DNA of 64,000 nt from Hydractinia symbiolongicarpus (taxonomy: Eukaryota; Cnidaria; Hydrozoa; Anthoathecata; Hydractiniidae): the NCBI RefSeq assembly GCF_029227915.1, contig NC_079884.1, forward strand, positions 6,760,001 to 6,824,000, given 5' to 3'. The translations under genes and the position numbers were made by a program. The notes beneath the pieces are model-generated. The model saw only the letters and a list, made by a program, of their open reading frames with translations, made no database searches and was not told the origin of the DNA. Below are positions 10,834 through 24,939 of the stretch, in pieces (within the stretch, counting starts at the first letter, position 1; each line of letters starts with the position of its first letter).

Positions 10834-13380
10834 CTACCACAGCGACCAGTGTAATCGCTGATTTCCGGCAATCACGTCAAATTAAGAAGAATGTTTTTTC
10901 TTGGAGTCCAATTGTCTCACGTTCACATTTATAAGGTCGCAGTCCATAATCAGTTCAATTAAGTCCCACAGTCATTGGTTTCACTGTTAAAAGCCATACA
11001 ACCTAGTAATATCAGAAAAATATCGCTAAATACATGTTGGTACGAATATGTGACCCAACCGTTGTGACTCAAACGGATTGACACCGTTAGAAAATCAATG
11101 AAATGCAGTTTTTGAAACTGTCGCTATTTTTTTAGCGCGCGATAACGGGTAGGATTGGTCCCACAGTAAAGAACGACTTATTTATCTAAATTTTTAAATG
11201 AAGCGCTACCACAGCGCCCGGTTTAATCGCTGATTTCCGGCAATCACGTCAAATTAGGAAGAATTTTTTTTCTTGGAGTCCAATTGTCTCACTTTCACAT
11301 TTATAAGGTCGCAGTCCATAATCAGTTCAATTAAGTCCCACAGTCAATGGTTTTACTGTTAAAAGCCATACAACCTAGTAATATCAGAAAAATATCGCTA
11401 AATACATGTTGGTACGAATATGTGACCGAACCGTTGTGACTCAAACGGATTGACACCGTTAGAAAGTCAATGAAATGCAGTTTTTGAAACTGTCGCTATT
11501 TTTTTAGCGCGTGATAACGGGTAGGATTGGTCCCACAGTAAAGAACGACTTATTTATCTAAATTTTTAAATGAAGCGCTACCACAGCGCCCGGTGTAATC
11601 GCTGATTTCCGGCAATCACGTCAAATTAAGAAGAATTTTTTTTCTTGGAGTCCAATTGTCTCACGTTCACATTTATAAGGTCGCAGTCCATAATCAGTTC
11701 AATTAAGTCCCACAGTCAATGGTTTCACTGTTAAAAGCCATACAACCTAGTAATATCAAAAAAATATCGCTAAATACATGTTAGTACGAATATGTGACCC
11801 AACCGTTGTGACTCAAACGGATTGACACCGTTAGAAAGTCAATGAAATGCAGTTTTTGAAACTTTTGCTATTTTTTCAGCGCGCGATAACGGGTAGGATT
11901 GCTCCCACAGAAAATAACGACTTATTTATCTAAATTTTTAAATGAAGCGCTACTACAGCGCCCAGTGTAATCGCTGATTTCCGGCAATCACGTCAAATTA
12001 AAAAGAATGTTTTTTCTTGAAGTCCATTTGTCTCTAATATCACATTTATCAGGGCACAGTCCAAAGTTAGTGTAATTAAGTCCTACAGTCAATCGATTCA
12101 TTGTTAAAAGCGATGCAACCTTGTAATATCAGACAAATATCGTTAAATATATGTTCGTACGAATATGTGACCCAACCGTTGTAACTCAAACGGATTGACA
12201 CCGTTAGAAAGTCAATGAAATGTAGTTTTTGAAACTGTCGCTATTTCTTCAGCGCGCCATAACGGACAGGATTGGTCCCACAGTATAGAACGACTTATTT
12301 ATCTAATTTTTTTAAGTGAAGCGCTACCACAGCGCCCAGTGTAATCGCTGATTTCCGGCAATCATATCAAATTAAGAAGAATGTTTTTTCTTGGAGTCCG
12401 ATTGTCTCACTTTCACATTTAAAAGGTCGCAGTCCATAATCAGTTCAATTAAGTCCCACAGTCAATTGTTTCACTGCTAAAAGCGATGCAACCTAGAAAT
12501 ATCAGATAAATATCGCTAAATATATGTTCGTACGAATATGTGACCCAACCGTTTTGTAACATGAAATGTAGTTTTTGAAACTGTCGCTATTTTTTCAGCG
12601 CGCGATAACGGGTAGGATTGGTCCCACAGTAAAGAACGACTTATTTATCTAATTTTTTATATGAAGCGCTACCACAGCGCCCAGTGTAGTCGCAGACTTC
12701 CGGCAATCATGTCAAATTAAGAAGATTTTTTTTTGGAGTCCGATTGTCTCACTTTCACATTTATAAGGTCGCAGTCCATAATCAGTTCAATTAAGTCCCA
12801 CAGTCAATTGTTTCACTGCTAAAAGCGATGCAACCTAGAAATATATCAGATAAATATCGCTAAATACATGTTGGTACGAATATGTGACCCAACCGTTGAA
12901 ACTCAAACGGACTGACACCGTTAAAAAGTCAATGAAATGTAGTTTTTGAAACTGTCGCTATTTTTTCAGCGCGCGATAACGGGTAGGATTGGTTCCACAG
13001 TAAAGAACGACTTATTTATCTAAATTTTTAAATGTAGCGCTACCACAGAGCCCAGTGTAATCGCTGATTTCCGGCAATCACGTCAAATTAAGAAGAATTT
13101 TTTTTCTTGGAGTCCGTTTGAGTCATTTATCACATTGATCAGGTCACAGTCCAAAGTGAGTTCAATTAAGTCCCACAGTAAATCGTTTCACTGCTAAAAG
13201 CGATGCAACGTAGTAATATCAGATAAATATCGCTAAATACATGTTGGTACGAATATGTGACCCAACTGTTGAAACTCAAACGGACTGACACCGTTAGAAG
13301 GACAATGAAATGTAGTTTTTGAAACTGTCGCTATTTCTTCAGCGCGCGATAACGGCTAGGTTTGGTCTCACAGTAAAAAA
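10430..13380 (+). repeat. Eight-unit block, copy 1 (2951 bp), with one shortened unit
   Basis: Units start at 10430, 10802, 11174, 11546, 11918, 12291, 12637 and 13008. The block recurs from 13381: gtcattgg is at 10971 and 13922, ggtttaatcg at 11220 and 14171, and gtagtcgcagacttcc occurs in both. The period is below 8 x 372 because the unit at 12291 is only about 347 bp long. The left part overlaps the tail of the nine-unit HOR, whose unit at 10430 (marked by ccacaacgacc) is repeated at 13381. Confidence 0.85.
12291..12637 (+). repeat. Shortened monomer, ~27-bp deletion
   Basis: In place of the usual spacer between ccgtt and atgaaatgtag (34 bases), this unit has only about seven bases, near 12555-12561. 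This removes the second arm of the ccgtt...aacgg dyad and the gacaccgttagaaagtc element. It is the only unit in the window with this lesion that I found. Confidence 0.85.
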
Positions 13381-15985
13381 TGACTTTTTTATCCTAATTT
13401 TCATTTGAAGCGCTACCACAACGACCAGTGTAATCGCTGATTTCCGGCAATCACGTCAAATTAAGAAGAATTTTTTTCTTGGAGTCCATTTGTGTCATTT
13501 ATCACATTGATCAGGTCACAGTCCAAAGTGAGTTCAATTAAGTCCCACAGTCAATTGTTTCACTGCTAAAAGCGATGCAACCTAGAAATATCAGATAAAT
13601 ATCGCTAAATACATGTTGGTACGAATATGTGACCCAACCGTTGAAACTCAAACGGACTGACACCGTTAAAAAGTCAATGAAATGTAGTTTTTGAAACTGT
13701 CGCTATTTCTTCAGCGCGCGATAACGGCTAGGTTTGGTCCCACAGTAAAAAATGACTTTTTTATCCTAATTTTTATTTGAAGAGCTACCACAGCGACCAG
13801 TGTAATCGCTGATTTCCGGCAATCACGTCAAATTAAGAAGAATGTTTTTTCTTGGAGTCCAATTGTCTCACGTTCACATTTATAAGGTCGCAGTCCATAA
13901 TCAGTTCAATTAAGTCCCACAGTCATTGGTTTCACTGTTAAAAGCCATACAACCTAGTAATATCAGAAAAATATCGCTAAATACATGTTGGTACGAATAT
14001 GTGACCCAACCGTTGTGACTCAAACGGATTGACACCGTTAGAAAATCAATGAAATGCAGTTTTTGAAACTGTCGCTATTTTTTTAGCGCGCGATAACGGG
14101 TAGGATTGGTCCCACAGTAAAGAACGACTTATTTATCTAAATTTTTAAATGAAGCGCTACCACAGCGCCCGGTTTAATCGCTGATTTCCGGCAATCACGT
14201 CAAATTAAGAAGAATTTTTTTTCTTGGAGTCCAATTGTCTCACTTTCACATTTATAAGGTCGCAGTCCATAATCAGTTCAATTAAGTCCCACAGTCAATG
14301 GTTTTACTGTTAAAAGCCATACAACCTAGTAATATCAGAAAAATATCGCTAAATACATGTTGGTACGAATATGTGACCGAACCGTTGTGACTCAAACGGA
14401 TTGACACCGTTAGAAAGTCAATGAAATGCAGTTTTTAAAACTGTCGCTATTTTTTTAGCGCGTGATAACGGGTAGGATTGGTCCCACAGTAAAGAACGAC
14501 TTATTTATCTCAATTTTTAAATGAAGCGCTACCACAGCGCCCGGTGTAATCGCTGATTTCCGGCAATCACGTCAAATTAAGAAAAATTTTTTTTCTTGGA
14601 GTCCAATTCTCTCACGTTCACATTTATAAGGTCGCAGTCCATAATCAGTTCAATTAAGTCCCACAGTCAATGGTTTCACTGTTAAAAGCCATACAACCTA
14701 GTAATATCAAAAAAATATCGCTAAATACATGTTAGTACGAATATGTGACCCAACCGTTGTGACTCAAACGGATTGACACCGTTAGAAAGTCAATGAAATG
14801 CAGTTTTTGAAACTTTTGCTATTTTTTCAGCGCGCGATAACGGGTAGGATTGCTGCCACAGAAAATAACGACTTATTTATCTAAATTTTTAAATGAAGCG
14901 CTACTACAGCGCCCAGTGTAATCGCTGATTTCCGGCAATCACGTCAAATTAAAAAGAATGTTTTTTCTTGAAGTCCATTTGTCTCTATTATCACATTTAT
15001 CAGGGCACAGTCCAAAGTTAGTGTAATTAAGTCCTACAGTCAATCGATTCATTGTTAAACGCGATGCAACCTTGTAATATCAGACAAATATCGTTAAATA
15101 TATGTTCGTACGAATATGTGACCCAACCGTTGTAACTCAAACGGATTGACACCGTTAGAAAGTCAATGAAATGTAGTTTTTGAAACTGTCGCTATTTTTT
15201 CAGCGCGCGATAACGGGTAGGATTGGTCCCACAGTAAAGAACGACTTATTTATCTAATTTTTTATATGAAGCGCTACCACAGCGCCCAGTGTAGTCGCAG
15301 ACTTCCGGCAATCATGTCAAATTAAGAAGATTTTTTTTTGGAGTCCGATTGTCTCACTTTCACATTTATAAGGTCGCAGTCCATAATCAGTTCAATTAAG
15401 TCCCACAGTCAATTGTTTCACTGCTAAAAGCGATGCAACCTAGAAATATATCAGATAAATATCGCTAAATACATGTTGGTACGAATATGTGACCCAACCG
15501 TTGAAACTCAAACGGACTGACACCGTTAAAAAGTCAATGAAATGTAGTTTTTGAAACTGTCGCTATTTTTTCAGCGCGCGATAACGGGTAGGATTGGTTC
15601 CACAGTAAAGAACGACTTATTTATCTAAATTTTTAAATGTAGCGCTACCACAGAGCCCAGTGTAATCGCTGATTTCCGGCAATCACGTCAAATTAAGAAG
15701 AATTTTTTTTCTTGGAGTCCGTTTGAATCATTTATCACATTGATCAGGTCACAGTCCAAAGTGAGTTCAATTAAGTCCCACAGTAAATCGTTTCACTGCT
15801 AAAAGCGATGCAACGTAGTAATATCAGATAAATATCGCTAAATACATGTTGGTACGAATATGTGACCCAACTGTTGAAACTCAAACGGACTGACACCGTT
15901 AGAAGGACAATGAAATGTAGTTTTTGAAACTGTCGCTATTTCTTCAGCGCGCGATAACGGCTAGGTTTGGTCTCACAGTAAAAAA
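13381..15985 (+). repeat. Seven-unit block, copy 2 of the 10.4-13.4 kb segment
   Basis: Units at 13381, 13753, 14125, 14497, 14869, 15242 and 15613 match the eight-unit block except that the shortened unit is absent. The unit at 14869 begins like the one at 11918 (actacagcg, ttcttgaagtcc, tctctattatc) and ends like the one at 12291 (ctattttttcagcg, gataacgggtagg). It is therefore a chimera of two neighbouring units, as one unequal exchange would produce. Confidence 0.82.
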
Positions 15986-16730
15986 TGACTTTTTTATCCT
16001 AATTTTCATTTGAAGCGCTACCACAGCGACCAGTGTAATCGCTGATTTCCGGCAATCACGTCAAATTAAGAAGAATGTTTTTTCTTGGAGTCCGATTGTC
16101 TCACTTTCACATTTACAAGGTCGCAGTCCATAATCAGTTCAATTAAGTCCCACAGTCAATGGTTTCACTGTTAAAAGCCATACAACCTAGTAATATCAGA
16201 TAAATATCGCTAAATACATGTTGGTACGAATATGTGACCCAACTGTTGAAACTCAAACGGACTGACACCGTTAGAAAGTCAATGAAATGTAGTTTTTGAA
16301 ACTGTCGCTATTTCTTCAGCGCGCGATAACGGCTAGGTTTGGTCCCACAGTAAAAAATGACTTTTTTATCCTAATTTTTATTTGAAGCGCTACCACAGCG
16401 ACCAGTGTAATCGCTTCATTTCCGGCAATCACGTCAAATTAAGAAGAATGTTTTTTCTTGGAGTCCGATTGTCTCACTTTCACATTTATAAGGTCGCAGT
16501 ACATAATCAGTTCAATTAAGTCCCACAGTCAATGGTTTCACTGTTAAAAGTCATACAACCTAGTAATATCAGATAAATATCGCTAAATACATGTTGGTAC
16601 GAATATGTGACCCAACTGTTGAAACTCAAACCGACTGACACCGTTAGAAAGTCAATGAAATGTAGTTTTTGAAACTGTCGCTATTTCTTCAGCGCGCGAT
16701 AACGGCTAGGTTTGGTCCCACAGTAAAAAA
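15986..16730 (+). repeat. Single-unit tandem duplication, period 372-373 bp
   Basis: Units at 15986 and 16358 are close copies of each other. Both have tcctaattttcatttg or tcctaatttttatttg, gcgaccag, gaatgttttttcttgg, tccgattgtctcac and caactgttgaaac. They differ at a few positions, such as acaagg versus ataagg and gtccat versus gtacat. Confidence 0.75.
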
Positions 16731-18593
16731 TGACTTTTTTATCCTAATTTTTATTTGAAGCGCTACCACAGCGACCAGTGTAATCGCTGATTTCCGGCAA
16801 TCATGTCAAATTAAGAAGAATGTTTTTTCTTGGAGTCCAATTGTCTCACGTTCACATTTATAAGGTCGCAGTCCATAATCAGTTCAATTAAGTCCCACAG
16901 TCAATGGTTTCACTGTTAAAAGCCATACAACCTAGTAATATCAGAAAAATATCGCTAAATACATGTTGGTACGAATATGTGACCCAACCGTTGTGACTCA
17001 AACGGATTGACACCGTTAGAAAATCAATGAAATGCAGTTTTTGAAACTGTCGCTATTTTTTTAGCGCGCGATAACGGGTAAGAATGGTCCCACAGTAAAG
17101 AACGACTTATTTATCTAAATTTTTAAATGAAGCGCTACCACAGCGCCTGGTTTAATCGCTGATTTCCGGCAATCACGTCAAATTAAGAAGAATTTTTTTT
17201 CTTGGAGTCCAATTGTCTCACTTTCACATTTATAAGGTCGCAGTCCATAATCAGTTCAATTAAGTCCCACAGTCAATGGTTTTACTGTTAAAAGCCATAC
17301 AACCTAGTAATATCAGAAAAATATCGCTAAATACATGTTGGTACGAATATGTGACCGAACCGTTGTGACTCAAACGGATTGACACCGTTAGAAAGTCAAT
17401 GAAATGCAGTTTTTGAAACTGTCGCTATTTTTTTAACGCGTGATAACGGGTAGGATTGGTCCCACAGTAAAGAACGACTTATTTATCTAAATTTTTAAAT
17501 GAAGCGCTACCACAGCGCCCGGTGTAATCGCTGATTTCCGGCAATCACGTCAAATTAAGAAGAATTTTTTTTCTTGGAGTCCAATTGTCTTACGTTCACA
17601 TTTATAAGGTCGCAGTCCATAATCAGTTCAATTAAGTCCCACAGTCAATGGTTTCACTGTTAAAAGCCATACAACCTAGTAATATCAAAAAAATATCGCT
17701 AAATACATGTTGGTACGAATATGTGACCCAACCGTTGTGACTCAAACGGATTGACACCGTTAGAAAGTCAATGAAATGCAGTTTTTGAAACTGTCGCTAT
17801 TTTTTCAGCGCGCGATAACGGGTAGGATTGCTCCCACAGTAAATAACGACTTATTTATCTAAATTTTTAAATGAAGCGCTACTACAGCGCCCAGTGTAAT
17901 CGCTGATTTCCGGCAATCACGTCAAATTAAGAAGAATGTTTTTTCTTGAAGTCCAATTGTCTCATTTATCACATTTATCAGGGCACAGTCCAAAGTTAGT
18001 GTAATTAAGTCCTACAGTCAATCGATTCATTGTTGAAAGCGATGCAACCTTGTAATATCAGACAAATATCGCTAAATACATGTTGGTACGAATATGTGAC
18101 CCAACCGTTGTAACTCAAACGGATTGACACCGTTAGAAAGTCAATGAAATGTAGTTTTTGAAACTGTCGCTATTTCTTCAGCGCGCGATAATGGACAGGA
18201 TTGGTCCCACAGTAAAGAACGACTTATTTATCTAATTTTTTTAAGTGAAGCGCTACCACAGCGCCCAGTGTAATCGCTGATTTCCGGCAATCACGTCAAA
18301 TTAAGAAGAATGTTTTTTCTTGGAGACCAATTGTCTCATTTATCACACTTCTCAGGGCACAGTCCAAAGTTAGTGTAATTAAGTCCTACAGTCAATCGTT
18401 TCATTGTTAAAAGCGATGCAACCTAGTAATATCAGACAAATATCGCTAAATATATGTTGGTACGAATATGTGACCCAACCGTTGTAACTCAAACGGATTG
18501 ACACCGTTAGAAAGTCAATGAAATGTAGTTTTTGAAACTGTCGTTATTTCTTCAGCGCGCGATAACGGACAGGATTGGTCCCACAGTAAAAAA
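16731..18593 (+). repeat. Partial third copy of the 10.8-12.3 kb segment
   Basis: Units at 16731, 17103, 17475 and 17847 follow the same order as those at 10802-11918 and 13753-14869. The ggtttaatcg variant is at 17149, 2978 bp after 14171. From 17847 the match weakens, and the unit at 18220 begins a different family carrying gagaccaattg and gtgtaattaagtcctacag. This is the transition into the 2987-bp HOR. Confidence 0.78.
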
Positions 18594-21580
18594 CGACTTA
18601 TTTATCTAATTTTTTTAAGTGAAGCGCTACCACTGCGCCCAGTGTAATCGCTGATTTCCGGCAATCATATCAAATTAAGAAGAATTTTTTTTTTTGGAGT
18701 CCATTTGTGTCCTTTATGACATTGATCAGGTCACGGTCCAAATTTAGTTCAATTAAGTCCCACAGTCAATGGTTTCACTGTTAAAAGCCTTACAACCTAG
18801 TAATATCAGAAAAATATCGCTAAATACATGTTGGTACGAAGATGTGACCCAACCGTTGTAACCCAAACGAATTGACACCGTTAGAAAGTGAATGAAATGT
18901 AGTTTTTGAAACTGTCGCTATTTTTTCAGCGCGCGATAACGGGTAGGATTGGTCCCACAGTAAAAAGCGACTTATTTATCTAAATTTTTAAATGAAGCGC
19001 TACCACAGCGCCCAGTGTAATCGCTGATTTCCGGCAATCACGTCAAATTAAGAAGAATGTTTTTTCTTGGAGACGAATTGTCTCATTTATCACACTTATC
19101 AGGGCACAGTCCAAAGTTAGTGTAATTAAGTCCTACAGTCAATCGTTTCATTGTTAAAAGCGATGCAACCTAGTAATATCAGACAAATATCGCTAAATAT
19201 ATGTTGGTACGAATATGTGACCCAACCGTTGTAACTCAAACGGATTGACACCGTTAGAAAGTCAATGAAATGTAGTTTTTGAAACTGTCGCTATTTTTTC
19301 AGCGCGCGATAACGGGTAGGATTGGTCCCACAGTAAGGAGCGACTTATTTATCTAAATTTTTAAATAAAGCGCTACCACAGCGCCCAGTGTAATCGCTGA
19401 TTTCCGGCAATCACGTCAAATTAAGAAGAATGTTTTTTCTTGGAGACGAATTGTCTCATTTATCACACTTATCAGGGCACAGTCCAAAGTTAGTGTAATT
19501 AAGTCCTACAGTCAATCGTTTCATTGTTAAAAGCGATGCAACCTAGTAATATCAGACAAATATCGCTAAATATATGTTGGTACGAATATGTGACCAAACC
19601 GTTGTAACTCAAACGAATTGACACCGTTAGAAAGTCAATGAAATGTAGTTTTTGAAACTGTCGTTATTTCTTCAGCGCGCGATAACGGACAGGATTGGTC
19701 CCACAGTAAAAAACGACTTATTTATCTAATTTTTTTAAGTGAAGCGCTACCACTGCGCCCAGTGTAATCGCTGATTTCCGGCAATCATATCAAATTAAGA
19801 AGAATTTTTTTTTTTGGAGTCCATTTGTGTCCTTTATGACATTGATCAGGTCACGGTCCAAATTTAGTTCAATTAAGTCCCACAGTCAATGGTTTCACTG
19901 TTAAAAGCCATACAACCTAGTAATATCAGAAAAATATCGCTAAATACATGTTCGTACGAAGATGTGACCCAACCGTTGTAACCCAAACGAATTGACACCG
20001 TTAGAAAGTGAATGAAATGTAGTTTTTGAAACTGTCGCTATTTTTTCAGCGCGCGATAACGGGTAGGATTGGTCCAACAGTAAAGAACGACTTATTTATC
20101 TAAATTTTTAAATGAAGCGCTACCACAGCGCCCAGTGTAATTGTTGATTTCCGGCAATCACGTCAAATTAAAAAGAATTTTTTTTCTTGGAGTCCAATTG
20201 TCTCACTTTTACATTTATACGGTCGCAGTCCATAATCAGTTCAATTAAGTCCCACAGTCAATGGTTTCACTGTTAAAAGCCATACAACCTAGTATTATCA
20301 GAAAAATATCGCTACATACATGTTGGTACGAATATGTGACCCAACCGTTGTAACTCAAACGGATTGACATCGTTAGAAAATCAATGAAATTTAGTTTTTG
20401 AAACTGTCGCTATTTCCTCAGCGCACGATAATGGCTAGGATTGGTCCCACAATAAAAAAATGACTTTTTTATCATAATTCTTAAATGAAGCGCTACCACG
20501 GAGCCAAGTGTAACCGCCGAGTTTAGGCAATCATGTCAAATTAAGAAGAATGTTTTTTCTTAGAGTCCAATTGTCTCCTTTATTACATTTATCAGGTGAC
20601 AGTCCAAAGTTAGCTCAATTAAGTCCCACAGTCAATCGTTTCATAGTTAAAAGCGATGCAACATAGTAATATCAGATAAATATGGCTACATACATGTTGG
20701 TACGAATATGTGACCCAACCGTTGTAGCTCAAACGGACTGACACCGTTAGAAAGTCAATGAAATGTAGTTTTTGAAACTGTCGCTATTTCTTCAGCGCGC
20801 AATAACGGCTAGGATTGGTCCCACAATAAAAAAATGACTTTTTTATCATAATTCTTAAATAAAGCGCTTCCACAGAGCCCAGTGTAATCGCTGAGTTTCG
20901 GCAATCATGTCAAATTAAGAAGAATGTTATTTCTTGGAGTCCAATTGTCTCACTTTCACATTTATAAGGTCACAGTCCAAAATCAGTTCAAGTAAGTACC
21001 ACAGTCAATCGTTTCACTGTTAAAAGTCCACAAAACCTAGTAATATCAGAAAAATATCGCTAAATACATGTTGGTACGAAGATGTGACCCAACCGTTGTA
21101 ACCCAAACGAATTGACACCGTTCGAAAGTCAATGAAATGTAGTTTTTGAAACTGTAGCTATTTTTTCAGCGCGCGATAACGGGTAGGATTGGTCCCACAG
21201 TAAAGAACGACTTATTTATCTAAATTTTTAAATGAAGCGCTACCACAGCGCCCAGTGTAATCGCTGATTTCCGGCAATCACGTTAACTTAAGAAGAATTT
21301 TTTTTCTTGGAGTCCAATTGTCTCACTTTCACATTTATAAGGTCGCAGTCCATAATCAGTTCAATTACGTCCCACAGTAAATGGTTTCACTGTTAAAAGC
21401 CATACCACCTAGTAATATCAGAAAAATATCGCTAAATACATGTTCGTACGAAGAATGTGACCCAACCGTTGTAACCCAAACGAATTGACACCGTTAGAAA
21501 GTGAATGAAATGTAGTTTTTGAAACTGTCGCTATTTTTTCAGCGCGCGATAACGGGTAGGATTGGTCCCACAGTAAAGAA
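18594..21580 (+). repeat. Eight-unit HOR, copy 1 (2987 bp)
   Basis: Unit starts are 18594, 18968, 19341, 19714, 20088, 20461, 20835 and 21208. The next copy is offset by exactly 2987 bp: cactgcgccc is at 18631 and 21618 and again at 19751 and 22738, and tgttcgtacg with an added base (gaagaatgtg) is at 21441 and 24428. The mean unit is 373.4 bp, slightly longer than in the first 10 kb. Units 18594 and 19714 inside the block are close relatives, so the eight-unit block itself contains an older three-unit duplication. Confidence 0.92.
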
Positions 21581-24567
21581 CGACTTATTTATCTAATTTT
21601 TTTAAGTGAAGCGCTACCACTGCGCCCAGTGTAATCGCTGATTTCCGGCAATCATATCAAATTAAGAAGAATTTTTTTTTTTGGAGTCCATTTGTGTCCT
21701 TTATGACATTGATCAGGTCACGGTCCAAATTTAGTTCAATTAAGTCCCACAGTCAATGGTTTCACTGTTAAAAGCCTTACAACCTAGTAATATCAGAAAA
21801 ATATCGCTAAATACATGTTGGTACGAAGATGTGACCCAACCGTTGTAACCCAAACGAATTGACACCGTTAGAAAGTGAATGAAATGTAGTTTTTGAAACT
21901 GTCGCTATTTTTTCAGCGCGCGATAACGGGTAGGATTGGTCCCACAGTAAAAAGCGACTTATTTATCTAAATTTTTAAATGAAGCGCTACCACAGCGCCC
22001 AGTGTAATCGCTGATTTCCGGCAATCACGTCAAATTAAGAAGAATGTTTTTTCTTGGAGACGAATTGTCTCATTTATCACACTTATCAGGGCACAGTCCA
22101 AAGTTAGTGTAATTAAGTCCTACAGTCAATCGTTTCATTGTTAAAAGCGATGCAACCTAGTAATATCAGACAAATATCGCTAAATATATGTTGGTACGAA
22201 TATGTGACCCAACCGTTGTAACTCAAACGGATTGACACCGTTAGAAAGTCAATGAAATGTAGTTTTTGAAACTGTCGCTATTTTTTCAGCGCGCGATAAC
22301 GGGTAGGATTGGTCCCACAGTAAGGAGCGACTTATTTATCTAAATTTTTAAATAAAGCGCTACCACAGCGCCCAGTGTAATCGCTGATTTCCGGCAATCA
22401 CGTCAAATTAAGAAGAATGTTTTTTCTTGGAGACGAATTGTCTCATTTATCACACTTATCAGGGCACAGTCCAAAGTTAGTGTAATTAAGTCCTACAGTC
22501 AATCGTTTCATTGTTAAAAGCGATGCAACCTAGTAATATCAGACAAATATCGCTAAATATATGTTGGTACGAATATGTGACCAAACCGTTGTAACTCAAA
22601 CGAATTGACACCGTTAGAAAGTCAATGAAATGTAGTTTTTGAAACTGTCGTTATTTCTTCAGCGCGCGATAACGGACAGGATTGGTCCCACAGTAAAAAA
22701 CGACTTATTTATCTAATTTTTTTAAGTGAAGCGCTACCACTGCGCCCAGTGTAATCGCTGATTTCCGGCAATCATATCAAATTAAGAAGAATTTTTTTTT
22801 TTGGAGTCCATTTGTGTCCTTTATGACATTGATCAGGTCACGGTCCAAATTTAGTTCAATTAAGTCCCACAGTCAATGGTTTCACTGTTAAAAGCCATAC
22901 AACCTAGTAATATCAGAAAAATATCGCTAAATACATGTTCGTACGAAGATGTGACCCAACCGTTGTAACCCAAACGAATTGACACCGTTAGAAAGTGAAT
23001 GAAATGTAGTTTTTGAAACTGTCGCTATTTTTTCAGCGCGCGATAACGGGTAGGATTGGTCCAACAGTAAAGAACGACTTATTTATCTAAATTTTTAAAT
23101 GAAGCGCTACCACAGCGCCCAGTGTAATTGTTGATTTCCGGCAATCACGTCAAATTAAAAAGAATTTTTTTTCTTGGAGTCCAATTGTCTCACTTTTACA
23201 TTTATACGGTCGCAGTCCATAATCAGTTCAATTAAGTCCCACAGTCAATGGTTTCACTGTTAAAAGCCATACAACCTAGTATTATCAGAAAAATATCGCT
23301 ACATACATGTTGGTACGAATATGTGACCCAACCGTTGTAACTCAAACGGATTGACATCGTTAGAAAATCAATGAAATTTAGTTTTTGAAACTGTCGCTAT
23401 TTCCTCAGCGCACGATAATGGCTAGGATTGGTCCCACAATAAAAAAATGACTTTTTTATCATAATTCTTAAATGAAGCGCTACCACGGAGCCAAGTGTAA
23501 CCGCCGAGTTTAGGCAATCATGTCAAATTAAGAAGAATGTTTTTTCTTAGAGTCCAATTGTCTCCTTTATTACATTTATCAGGTGACAGTCCAAAGTTAG
23601 CTCAATTAAGTCCCACAGTCAATCGTTTCATAGTTAAAAGCGATGCAACATAGTAATATCAGATAAATATGGCTACATACATGTTGGTACGAATATGTGA
23701 CCCAACCGTTGTAGCTCAAACGGACTGACACCGTTAGAAAGTCAATGAAATGTAGTTTTTGAAACTGTCGCTATTTCTTCAGCGCGCAATAACGGCTAGG
23801 ATTGGTCCCACAATAAAAAAATGACTTTTTTATCATAATTCTTAAATAAAGCGCTTCCACAGAGCCCAGTGTAATCGCTGAGTTTCGGCAATCATGTCAA
23901 ATTAAGAAGAATGTTATTTCTTGGAGTCCAATTGTCTCACTTTCACATTTATAAGGTCACAGTCCAAAATCAGTTCAAGTAAGTACCACAGTCAATCGTT
24001 TCACTGTTAAAAGTCCACAAAACCTAGTAATATCAGAAAAATATCGCTAAATACATGTTGGTACGAAGATGTGACCCAACCGTTGTAACCCAAACGAATT
24101 GACACCGTTCGAAAGTCAATGAAATGTAGTTTTTGAAACTGTAGCTATTTTTTCAGCGCGCGATAACGGGTAGGATTGGTCCCACAGTAAAGAACGACTT
24201 ATTTATCTAAATTTTTAAATGAAGCGCTACCACAGCGCCCAGTGTAATCGCTGATTTCCGGCAATCACGTTAACTTAAGAAGAATTTTTTTTCTTGGAGT
24301 CCAATTGTCTCACTTTCACATTTATAAGGTCGCAGTCCATAATCAGTTCAATTACGTCCCACAGTAAATGGTTTCACTGTTAAAAGCCATACCACCTAGT
24401 AATATCAGAAAAATATCGCTAAATACATGTTCGTACGAAGAATGTGACCCAACCGTTGTAACCCAAACGAATTGACACCGTTAGAAAGTGAATGAAATGT
24501 AGTTTTTGAAACTGTCGCTATTTTTTCAGCGCGCGATAACGGGTAGGATTGGTCCCACAGTAAAGAA
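21581..24567 (+). repeat. Eight-unit HOR, copy 2 (2987 bp)
   Basis: Tandem copy of the preceding block, with unit starts at 21581, 21955, 22328, 22701, 23075, 23448, 23822 and 24195. Private variants such as ggtccaacag (near 20074 and 23061), gtgtaattgttg and ctccttt-attac recur at the same distance. I saw no difference in the parts compared. The match ends at 24568, where the next unit starts with cggctt rather than cgactt. Confidence 0.92.
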
Positions 24568-24939
24568 CGGCTTATTTATCTAAATTTTTATATGAAGCGC
24601 TACCACAGCGCCCAGTGTAATCGCTGATTTCCGGCAATCACGTCAAATTAAAAAGAATTTTTTTCTTGGAGTCCAATTGTCTCACTTTCACATTTATAAG
24701 GTCGCAGTCCATAATCAGTTCAATTAAGTCCCACAGTCAATCGTTTCATAGATAAAAGCGATGTAACCTAGTAATATCAGATAAATATGGCTAAATACAT
24801 GTTGGTACGAATTTGTGACCCAACCGTTGTAGCTCAAACGGACTGACACCGTTAGAAAGTCAATGAAATGTATTTTTTGAAACTGTCGCTATTTCCTCAG
24901 CGCGCGATAACGGCTAGGATTGGTCCCACCATAAAAAAA

